Source: Brachionus manjavacas (Eukaryota; Rotifera; Eurotatoria; Ploima; Brachionidae). Taken from it: a stretch of 64,000 nt of DNA. Of the stretch, positions 57,274 to 64,000 are shown piece after piece; within the stretch, counting starts at the first letter, position 1; each line of letters starts with the position of its first letter. The stretch lies in the NCBI GenBank assembly GCA_019054805.1, contig JAHQIY010000021.1:1128501-1192500 (forward strand), written 5' to 3'. The notes under the pieces were generated by a model. That model did no database searches and had not been told where the DNA came from. It saw only the letters and a list, made by a program, of their open reading frames with translations. Both the position numbers and the translations under genes were made by a program.

Positions 57274-58445
57274 ATGCAAAAATTTTTAAAAATTTATATT
57301 ATAGCGGGCGAACCTTCTGGCGATTATTTAGGTAGCACCACTATTAAAGCAATACTTAAACAAAACCCTAACGTTAAGTTTTACGGCGTAGGCGGAGCAT
57401 TAATGCAAAATATTACAAGCAACAATGCACCTGTTTTTAAAAGTTTATTTAACATTAAGCAAATAGCCATTATGGGCTTTGTAGAGGTTATAAGTAAAAT
57501 TTTTAAAATTAATAAACTTATTAACGCCACAGTAAAAGATATTTTGCAAGTTAAACCAGACGTTATACTAACCATAGACTCGTTAGGTTTTAATAAAAGA
57601 GTAATAGCAAAAGTAAAACCCTTTACTAACGCTAAATTAATACATTTAGTTGCCCCCACCGTATGGGCTTGGAAACCTAAGCGAGTGTTTGAAATTGCAC
57701 ATTTGTATCATCAATTATTATGCTTATTTAAATTTGAAGTTCCGTATTTTAAAAATTACGTACAAACCAGTTTTGTTGGCCACCAATTGTAGAAAGCATA
57801 GAGCACAAAACCCAAGCTAATAATAGTTTGTATTCTACTTTTAATTTGCCCGCTAACAATGTAAATATACTGCTTATGCCTGGTAGCAGAAAAACCGAAA
57901 CCACCAAGCTATTGCCTATTTTTATACAAGTGGCAAAGCGTTTAAACGCACAATACAGTAATATAAACTTTATTTTACCCACAGTAGACCACTTATACAA
58001 CCACGTTAGCAATTATATAAAGCAAAGTAATGTTAAAAATATTACAGTTATAACGCAACAACATAAATATAATGCTTTTAATGTGGCTAAATTTGCCCTT
58101 GTGGCTTCTGGCACTGCAACGCTAGAGCTTGCCTTATACAATGTTAATTGCGTGGTAGCTTATAAAGTTAACTGGCTTTCTGGCTTTATTGCTAAGTTTT
58201 TAATTAAAGTTAAATATGCTAGTATTATAAATATTATGGCTAATAAGCAGATTATTCCAGAGTTTATTCAGCAAAACTGCACTGTAGATAACTTATTTAA
58301 TGTTTGCAATAACTTTATGCAAAACAATAACACTTTACACAGCAACCCAGAAGTTATAAGCATTTTAAACGAAATTGGTTTTAATACCTTTACCCCTAGC
58401 TTTAAAGTAGCTAATAAGATTTTAAACATTAACAATAAAGGATAA
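57274..58445 (+). pseudogene. lpxB: Lipid-A-disaccharide synthase, frameshifted in the middle
   Basis: LpxB joins UDP-2,3-diacylglucosamine and lipid X into the lipid A disaccharide. The first frame (to 57792) has IIAGEPSGDYLGSTTIKAI, YGVGGALMQN, FVEVISKIFKI and LVAPTVWAWKPKRV. The second frame (57793 onward) has LLMPGSRKTETTKLLPIF and ALVASGTATLELALYNVNCVVAYK. They meet at FVGH, where the family has Gly-His-Pro; the base run is CC in CACCAATT where one more C would keep the frame. Both halves are well conserved, so the loss is recent or a read error. It follows bamE by 35 bases. Confidence 0.9.
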
Positions 58446-58449
58446 ACTT

Positions 58450-58839
58450 ATGTTTTTACACACAATGTTAAGAGTTACAAATTTAGAAGAGTCTATAAAG
58501 TTTTATACAGAAAATTTTAAACTAAAAATAAACAAAAAAACCGATTACCCAGAGGGTAAATTTACATTGGCTTTTTTAGGTTACGGCGATATTGCTACTC
58601 ATTCGCAAATAGAATTAACCTATAATTGGGATGTAAATAGCTACCAAATAGGCACTGCGTTTGGGCATTTAGCTTTTGCAGTAAAAGATATTTACGCCTT
58701 TTGCAATAATTTAAAAGCCAACGGCGTTAAAATTACCAGAGAGCCAGGGGCAATGAAGCACGGCACCACTGTTATTGCTTTTGTAGAAGACCCTAATGGT
58801 TATAAAATAGAGTTAATTCAACGTGAAGATGGAATTTAA
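58450..58839 (+). CDS. gloA: Lactoylglutathione lyase (glyoxalase I)
   Basis: GloA converts the methylglyoxal-glutathione adduct to S-lactoylglutathione and so detoxifies a by-product of sugar metabolism. The 129-residue protein begins MFLHTMLRVTNLEESIKFYTENF with the first metal His at residue 4, has a Glu ligand in IELTYNWD near 56, the second His in FGHLAFAVKDIY near 76, and the final Glu in DPNGYKIELIQRED near 122. AAAGGA precedes the ATG. It overlaps no gene and follows lpxB by four bases. Confidence 0.95.
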   Translation: MFLHTMLRVTNLEESIKFYTENFKLKINKKTDYPEGKFTLAFLGYGDIATHSQIELTYNWDVNSYQIGTAFGHLAFAVKDIYAFCNNLKANGVKITREPGAMKHGTTVIAFVEDPNGYKIELIQREDGI

Positions 58840-58847
58840 TATTTAAT

Positions 58848-59648
58848 ATGGATAACAATAGTAACAACGTAAATAATAGTAATACTAACCCTAACACAGA
58901 TAACGCAACCAACACTGTTAATGTAAACAATATAGGCAATAACGCCGTAAAATTTGCAATAGTAACTGTGGTAATTGCATTAGTGGTTTGGTTGCTTTAT
59001 GGTTTGTCTACCAGTAATTCTTATGTGGCTACCAATAAAACCATATCTTTTACAGCGGTAGATGTATCAGACGAAGCCTTTTTAAAAGCCGCGGCCAGTG
59101 CTAAAGCACAAGAAATACAAAAACTAATTAACTTAGGGGCTAACCTTAAAGCAGTAGATGAAATTGGCAGAAACGCCCTATCTATTGCCATAACGCTTAA
59201 CTTTAACCCCAACGTAGTTAAAGCTTTAGTTAACCCCAATACCGTTAACACGGCAGATAACAACGGTTACACCCCATTAATGTTAGCGTTAAGCTCTTCT
59301 GCTAGTTTTAGCACTGTACAGTATTTGTTACAAAATAATGCTAATGCTAATGCGGTAACTAAGTCTGGTATATCTGTATTAATGCTTGCGTCTTCTAGCG
59401 TTACCAACCCTAAAATTGTAGATTTACTAATTAAGTATGGTGCCAAAGTTAATTATACTAATGCTAGTGGAGTTTCTGCTTTAATGTTGGCAGTTAAAAT
59501 TAATTCTAACCCGCAAGTTATACAAACGCTTTTAAAGTACAACGCTAACACTAAGCAAAAAGATAACCTAGGTATTAGTGTTTACGAAAACGCTTTAAGT
59601 AATCCGTATTTAAAAGATAACAAACAATTATTAAATAAATTAAAGTAG
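58848..59648 (+). CDS. Membrane-anchored ankyrin-repeat protein
   Basis: 266 residues. The first 32 are extremely Asn/Thr-rich, then a single membrane helix (about residues 34-52, VKFAIVTVVIALVVWLLYGL), then four to five ankyrin repeats from about residue 85. The repeat signatures are DEIGRNALSIAITLNFNPNVVKALV, DNNGYTPLMLALSSS, TKSGISVLMLASSS and NASGVSALMLAVKINSNPQVIQTLL. Ankyrin proteins mediate protein contacts and are frequent in host-associated bacteria, but this one is anchored in the membrane with the repeats probably in the periplasm, so a role as a secreted effector is doubtful. It lies in a tight run of plus-strand genes. Confidence 0.82.
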   Translation: MDNNSNNVNNSNTNPNTDNATNTVNVNNIGNNAVKFAIVTVVIALVVWLLYGLSTSNSYVATNKTISFTAVDVSDEAFLKAAASAKAQEIQKLINLGANLKAVDEIGRNALSIAITLNFNPNVVKALVNPNTVNTADNNGYTPLMLALSSSASFSTVQYLLQNNANANAVTKSGISVLMLASSSVTNPKIVDLLIKYGAKVNYTNASGVSALMLAVKINSNPQVIQTLLKYNANTKQKDNLGISVYENALSNPYLKDNKQLLNKLK

Positions 59649-59655
59649 AATATTT

Positions 59656-60219
59656 ATGACCAAACCTTTACCAATTATTGTTGCAATTACCGGTGCCACA
59701 GGAATAATTTACGCTATACGAATTTTACAAGAATTAAAACGCTTAAATATAGAAACTATTTTAGTTATGTCTACCATGGCAATGGTAACTTTAAAGTACG
59801 AAACCACAATGTCGGTTAAAGAAGTTATAGCATTAGCTACAAAATACTATACTAACGATAACCTAGCGGCTTCTATTTCTTCTGGTAGTTTTTTAACACA
59901 AGGTATGATAGTAGCTCCGTGTTCGGTTAAAACCCTTTCTAGCATTGCTAATAGCTTAAACGATAACTTAATTACCCGTAGTGCAGATGTAGTGTTAAAA
60001 GAACGCAGAAAGTTAGTGTTGTTGTTTAGAGAAGCCCCGCTACACTTAGGGCATATTAACTTAATGGCTAGTGCTACCCAAAGCGGTGCAATTATAATGC
60101 CTCCGTTACCGGCGTTTTATAATAACCCGCAAACGCTAGACGATATTGTTAACCATACGGTTTCTAGAACTTTAGATTTATTTAATATTAAAAATAATAT
60201 TACCACCAGATGGGAGTAA
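59656..60219 (+). CDS. ubiX: Flavin prenyltransferase UbiX
   Basis: UbiX makes prenylated FMN, the cofactor of the UbiD decarboxylase in ubiquinone synthesis. The 187-residue length is normal. Conserved parts are IIVAITGATGIIYAIRIL at 6-23, the SSGSFLTQGMIVAPCSVKTLSSIANSLNDNLITRSADVVLKERRKLVLLFREAPLHLGHINLM stretch near 75-137 (given here only as landmarks SSGSF, VAPCS, DVVLKERR, REAPL), and MPPLPAFYNNP near 148. It overlaps no gene; trmFO follows by six bases. ubiD is not in the window. Confidence 0.95.
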   Translation: MTKPLPIIVAITGATGIIYAIRILQELKRLNIETILVMSTMAMVTLKYETTMSVKEVIALATKYYTNDNLAASISSGSFLTQGMIVAPCSVKTLSSIANSLNDNLITRSADVVLKERRKLVLLFREAPLHLGHINLMASATQSGAIIMPPLPAFYNNPQTLDDIVNHTVSRTLDLFNIKNNITTRWE

Positions 60220-60225
60220 ATAAGC

Positions 60226-61593
60226 ATGACAACAATAAATGTAATAGGAGCAGGCCTAGCTGGTAGCGAATGTGCTTGGCAATTAGCCAATGCTGGTTTT
60301 AAAGTAAATTTGTACGAGATGCGTCCGCATACAAATACCAACGCACACATAACGGCTAATTTTGCCGAATTAGTTTGCTCTAATTCGTTACGTAGTAGTA
60401 ACTCTTTAAGTTCTGCTGTAGGAGTGTTGCATCAAGAGTTGCGTAATTTTAAATCTATTATTTTACAACAAGCAGATGCACACAAAGTGCCAGCAGGCGA
60501 CGCTTTAGCGGTAGACAGAGACGGTTTTTCTGGCAGTATTACCCAATTAGTTAGCCAACACCCTAACATTACAGTGCATAATACCGAATTTACTAATTTA
60601 TTGCAAACCGCACAAAATAGCATAGTAGTTGTTGCTACAGGTCCTTTAACTAGCCCTAATTTGTATAATCAAATAGATGAACTTATAAAGCAAAATAATA
60701 GTAGTAATAAGTTAAATTTTTTTGATGCAATTGCCCCTGTGGTGTATACCGATAGTATAGATTTTAACCATGCGTGGTATCAATCTAGGTACGATAAAGG
60801 CGATGGAGCGGATTACATTAATTGTGGGTTATCTAAAGAAGAATATTTAGAGTTTTACAATGCTTTAACCACTGCTAATTATGTAGAATTTGCCCAATGG
60901 GAAAAGGATATTCCGTATTTTGAAGGATGCTTACCAATTGAAGAAATGGCAAGGCGTGGGCAAAAAACCCTACTGTTTGGCCCAATGAAACCAGTAGGTT
61001 TAACCAACCCTAATAGTAATGTTAAGCCTTATGCTGTGGTGCAGTTACGCCAAGATAACGCACAAAAAACTTTGTATAATATGGTAGGTTTTCAAACAAA
61101 ACTAAAATATGCCGAGCAAAAACGAGTATTTAGTTATATTCCTGCGTTAAAAAATGCAGAATTTGCTAAGTTAGGCGGTATTCATAAAAATACTTATATT
61201 AACGCCCCGCAATTATTAAATGCCGATTTATCTTTAAAAACTAACCCTAACATTTATTTTGCAGGGCAAATTACTGGATGCGAAGGCTACGTAGAAAGTT
61301 GCAGTGTTGGTTTAATGTGTGCTATTAGCATTATTAATAAATTAAAAAATCTTAATTTTAGTTTACCTACTAACACGGCTATGTATGCTATGCTTAACCA
61401 TGTAACTGGCAATACTATAGGTAATTACAAACCTAGTAATATTAATTTTGGCTTGTTTACCAATTTTAACAATGTTAATTTAGATTATAAAAACAAAAAG
61501 GCCAGCAAAAAAGAAGCTAGAGAACAAATAGCTAAGCAAGCCCTACATAGTAGTAAGCTTGCTAGCGATACTTGGTTTGGGTTGAATATTTAA
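60226..61593 (+). CDS. trmFO: tRNA (uracil-5-)-methyltransferase TrmFO, folate/FAD-dependent
   Basis: TrmFO methylates U54 in the T-loop of tRNAs using methylene-tetrahydrofolate and FADH2. The 455-residue protein has the FAD-binding start INVIGAGLAGSECAWQLANAG at about 4-24, with the family motif YEMRPH near 35. The segment AELVCSNSLRSSNSLSSAVGVLHQELR follows near 49, then GDGADYINCGLSKEEY near 200, YFEGCLPIEEMARRG near 230 and FAGQITGCEGYVESCSVGLM near 345. TrmFO replaces TrmA in Bacillota and many alphaproteobacteria. It ends one base before the converging DUF502 gene. Confidence 0.97.
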   Translation: MTTINVIGAGLAGSECAWQLANAGFKVNLYEMRPHTNTNAHITANFAELVCSNSLRSSNSLSSAVGVLHQELRNFKSIILQQADAHKVPAGDALAVDRDGFSGSITQLVSQHPNITVHNTEFTNLLQTAQNSIVVVATGPLTSPNLYNQIDELIKQNNSSNKLNFFDAIAPVVYTDSIDFNHAWYQSRYDKGDGADYINCGLSKEEYLEFYNALTTANYVEFAQWEKDIPYFEGCLPIEEMARRGQKTLLFGPMKPVGLTNPNSNVKPYAVVQLRQDNAQKTLYNMVGFQTKLKYAEQKRVFSYIPALKNAEFAKLGGIHKNTYINAPQLLNADLSLKTNPNIYFAGQITGCEGYVESCSVGLMCAISIINKLKNLNFSLPTNTAMYAMLNHVTGNTIGNYKPSNINFGLFTNFNNVNLDYKNKKASKKEAREQIAKQALHSSKLASDTWFGLNI

Positions 61594-61594
61594 T

Positions 61595-62215
61595 TTAATT
61601 ACCATTCTCTGCTTCGTTGGCAGATTTATTAATTACACCTCCACTAATAATTAGCTTCATGGCTTCGTCTGGTTTAATATCTAGCGGTTTAATATCTGCT
61701 TTTGCCACAAAAATTAAAAAACCAGATGTTGGATTAGGTGTTGTTGGTATAAAAATAGATACTACATCTTCGGTTATACCAATTTTTTGCTTAACTTCGT
61801 GCTTGGGGTCTACTGTAGAGGTAACAAAGCCAATCATCCAACAATCTTTACGTGGGTATTCTACCAGTACGGCGTCTTTAAAAGCACGTGAATTGTTAGA
61901 AAACACCGTGTCTAGTATTTGCTTTACTGTAGAATAAATGGTTTTAACCAACGGAATACGGTTTAAAATAGCTTGTAGTAATTTTATAAAGTATTTTCCT
62001 AAAAAGTTTTTAGCCACTACCCCTATTGCAAACATTACTAAAACCGAAAAAACTACCCCAACAGCAGGAATACTAGCAATGTTTTTTGGTAGTAATTGCA
62101 CTATAATTAAATTATCAAAAAAAGAAACTACCCAAGTTACTATATAAATTGTAATTATTATTGGTAACGAAACCAATAAACCAGTAAGAAACAGGTTACG
62201 TATTTTTGCTATCAT
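61595..62215 (-). CDS. DUF502 family membrane protein
   Basis: A 206-residue inner-membrane protein of unknown function found widely in alphaproteobacteria and plants. It has two membrane helices (about residues 9-31 and 48-70) around the conserved loop FDNLIVQLLP, then NRIPLVKTIYSTVKQILDTVF near 92-112, which is the family signature, and VSIFIPTTPNPTSGFLIFV near 155-173. rpe lies 19 bases upstream on the same strand, and its tail abuts trmFO. Confidence 0.85.
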   Translation of the reverse strand: MIAKIRNLFLTGLLVSLPIIITIYIVTWVVSFFDNLIIVQLLPKNIASIPAVGVVFSVLVMFAIGVVAKNFLGKYFIKLLQAILNRIPLVKTIYSTVKQILDTVFSNNSRAFKDAVLVEYPRKDCWMIGFVTSTVDPKHEVKQKIGITEDVVSIFIPTTPNPTSGFLIFVAKADIKPLDIKPDEAMKLIISGGVINKSANEAENGN

Positions 62216-62233
62216 TTTTATTATACCTATAAA

Positions 62234-62881
62234 TTATATTTGTTTTAAAGCATTTATGTTTTGTGCATAGTTGCCGTTATTAAATACACTACTGCCGGCT
62301 ACTAATACATTTGCACCAGCTTTTATTAAGCTAGCACTGTTTTGTGGATTTACACCACCATCTACAGATATTAGCACATTATTGTTATGGTTTAAATATA
62401 TATTTTTAACATCGGCTACTTTGTTAATAGTGCTTGGTATAAAGGCTTGCCCGCCAAAACCCGGATTAACGCCCATTATTAAAATTAAATCTAAGTATGG
62501 GGTTAAATATTGCAAGCTATTAAGCGGAGTTGCCGGATTAAAGGCTATACCTGCTTTTATGTTATAACTTTTAATTTCTTGCAACAAACGTATAGGATGA
62601 CTGTGGGCTTCTGTATGAAAAGTAATAATATCTGCCCCTGCATTAACAAAATCTTTAATATAATTTTGTGGATTGTTTACCATTAAATGTACATCAAAAA
62701 CCAAATTGGTAGTTGGTTTTAATTGCTTTACAATATCTGCACCAAAGGTTAGGTTAGGCACAAAATTGCCGTCCATTACATCTATGTGTAAATAGTTAGC
62801 ACCTGCTTGTTCAACTTTTTGTATATCTTGTGCTAGTGCGTTAAAATTGGCAGATAGCATAGAAGGAGCAATTAAAACCAT
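62234..62881 (-). CDS. rpe: Ribulose-phosphate 3-epimerase
   Basis: Rpe interconverts ribulose-5-phosphate and xylulose-5-phosphate in the non-oxidative pentose phosphate pathway. The 215-residue TIM barrel has IAPSMLSANFNALAQDIQ at 4-21, YLHIDVMDGNFVPNLTFGADIV near 30-51 (metal-binding His and Asp), FDVHLMVNNP near 63, LILIMGVNPGFGGQAFIPST near 131-150 and ISVDGGVNPQNS near 171-182. It lies 15 bases after the transketolase gene, the next step of the pathway, so the two are probably cotranscribed. Confidence 0.97.
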   Translation of the reverse strand: MVLIAPSMLSANFNALAQDIQKVEQAGANYLHIDVMDGNFVPNLTFGADIVKQLKPTTNLVFDVHLMVNNPQNYIKDFVNAGADIITFHTEAHSHPIRLLQEIKSYNIKAGIAFNPATPLNSLQYLTPYLDLILIMGVNPGFGGQAFIPSTINKVADVKNIYLNHNNNVLISVDGGVNPQNSASLIKAGANVLVAGSSVFNNGNYAQNINALKQI

Positions 62882-62896
62882 ATTATTACCTTATTA

Positions 62897-64000
62897 TTAC
62901 TTAGTTTCTAAATTACTAACAATGTATTTAGTTATAGCTTGTGCGGTAAAACCAAAATGTTCCATTACATCTTCTGGATTACCAGACTTACCAAACGTAT
63001 TAATACCGTATAACAATGTGTTGCTACCTAGTACATCTTTATAGCCAGTTAAATTGCCGGCCTCTACCACTATATTAGGATTATTTTTTAACACTTGTTT
63101 TTTATATTCTGCAGATTGCTGTGCAAATAAGTTTAAACTAGGCATAGATATAATTTGTGCCTGAATATTGTGCTGTTGTAGTAGCATATCTTTAACTGCA
63201 AACATTAAACTTACTTCGGAACCACTAGATACTAAGTTAACCGCAATATTGGTATTATTAAAAATTACATAACCGCCCTTTTGTACTAAGTTATTTTGTG
63301 GGTTAAACTCTGTACGCACTGTTGCTACTGGGTTTCTGCCTAATATTATTGCGGTAGGTTTATTTTTATTGGCTAGTGCAATATTATAGGCTTCTATAGT
63401 TTCTATGGTATCTGCTGGGCGTAGCACTTCTAGGTTAGGAATTAACCTTAACGAAGCCAAATGCTCTATTGGTTGATGCGTTGGGCCGTCTCCACCTACT
63501 GATATATTATCGTGCGTAAACACAAATATTACTTGGCGTTGCATTAACGCTGCTAAGCGAATAGTTGGCCTTAAAAAATCTGAAAACACTAAAAAAGTTC
63601 CACCGTATGGCACTATACCGGCACCGTAGCTGGCTAAACCTAGCATAATAGCACCCATTGCGTGTTCTCTAACCCCATAGTGTATGTAGTTGCCACTAAA
63701 GTTGTTAATGCTTATAGCTTTAGACGCAGGCGTTATAGTATTGTTAGAGCCACTTAAATCTGCCGAACCACCAATAACAAAATTAACATTGTTTTTTATA
63801 ATATTTAATACTTTGCTAGATGCAACCCTAGTAGCAACTGCCCTATTATCTTGTATGGTAGTGTTTGCTAAGTTTTGTAAATCTGCAGTTAAATTGTTAG
63901 TAGTTAAATGGTTAATATGGTTGTTAACTAGTGTTTGGTTAGCACTATTGTTAAATGCGTTTTGCCATGTGGTTGCAATTTGTATTTTATGGTTGGCTAC
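62897..64000 (-). CDS. tkt: Transketolase, C-terminal part (runs past the window edge)
   Basis: Transketolase moves two-carbon units between sugar phosphates using thiamine diphosphate. The frame is open to 64000, so about 367 C-terminal residues are seen and the N-terminal pyrophosphate-binding domain lies outside. Visible segments are ADLSGSNNT, IHYGVREHAMGAIMLG, TFLVFSDFLRPTIRLAALM, FVFTHDNISVGGDGPTHQPIEHLASLR with the catalytic Glu/His neighbourhood, and GRNPVAT. The C-terminal domain follows. The first in-frame ATG at 63658 is internal. Confidence 0.95.
   Translation of the reverse strand, partial: VANHKIQIATTWQNAFNNSANQTLVNNHINHLTTNNLTADLQNLANTTIQDNRAVATRVASSKVLNIIKNNVNFVIGGSADLSGSNNTITPASKAISINNFSGNYIHYGVREHAMGAIMLGLASYGAGIVPYGGTFLVFSDFLRPTIRLAALMQRQVIFVFTHDNISVGGDGPTHQPIEHLASLRLIPNLEVLRPADTIETIEAYNIALANKNKPTAIILGRNPVATVRTEFNPQNNLVQKGGYVIFNNTNIAVNLVSSGSEVSLMFAVKDMLLQQHNIQAQIISMPSLNLFAQQSAEYKKQVLKNNPNIVVEAGNLTGYKDVLGSNTLLYGINTFGKSGNPEDVMEHFGFTAQAITKYIVSNLETK

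Overview
The window is a strongly AT-rich bacterial chromosome segment, most likely from a reduced-genome, host-associated alphaproteobacterium. The evidence is gene order and gene content: rsh-acpS, a ppiD gene divergent from tpiA-secG-pyrG-kdsA-eno, and yceD-rpmF-plsX-fabH are arrangements familiar from that class, and lpxB, kdsA, bamE and ppiD indicate a Gram-negative envelope. I cannot name the species; a gut or intracellular symbiont of an arthropod (Holosporales- or Hepatincola-like) is only a guess. The standard code reads every intact gene, but none of the intact genes I checked ends in TGA.

Layout. 1-8.9 kb: stringent response (rsh), acpS, ribosomal protein bL28, tRNA-Pro, a D-2-hydroxyacid dehydrogenase, an ABC sugar-binding protein, then a four-gene operon for a lactose/cellobiose-family PTS (IIB, IIC, IIA) with a MupG/DUF871 protein, which looks acquired from Bacillota or Mollicutes. 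9-10.3 kb: small lipoprotein-like genes and debris. 10.35-31.84 kb: the most unusual region, a tandem array of nine orphan polymorphic-toxin C-terminal modules plus a terminal remnant. Most modules carry a near-identical pre-toxin segment with an HExxH metallopeptidase-like motif and the junction motif LQPNNLDYKT, followed by a unique C-terminal domain and one or two polytopic membrane proteins that should be immunity proteins. No full-length secreted parent gene lies in the window, so the array looks like a reservoir for recombination.

31.8-43.6 kb: imperfect repeats, an MBL-fold hydrolase, a YhhQ-like membrane protein, then a type II-C CRISPR-Cas locus. It has 54 repeats and 53 spacers (27 different), a candidate tracrRNA, cas2, cas1, and a cas9 frameshifted at a perfect 10-bp tandem duplication. 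Every repeat is itself a near-consensus sigma-70 promoter (TTGAAA-N17-TATAAT). 43.6-46.5 kb: repeat-rich spacer DNA and an acyltransferase-3 gene between 190-bp direct repeats.

46.5-64 kb: housekeeping genes: eno, kdsA, pyrG, secG, tpiA, ppiD, fabH, plsX, rpmF, yceD, bamE, lpxB, gloA, an ankyrin protein, ubiX, trmFO, a DUF502 protein, rpe and the 3' part of a transketolase. fabH, bamE, lpxB and a lipoprotein gene near 9.6 kb each carry a one-base deletion in a homopolymer. That may be real decay or slippage, or it may be sequencing error.

Together the window shows a fermentative, sugar-importing, envelope-bearing symbiont with a minimal core. It invests unusually heavily in interbacterial competition (toxin-immunity array) and in defence against mobile DNA (CRISPR), and both regions are shaped by recent tandem duplication and recombination.
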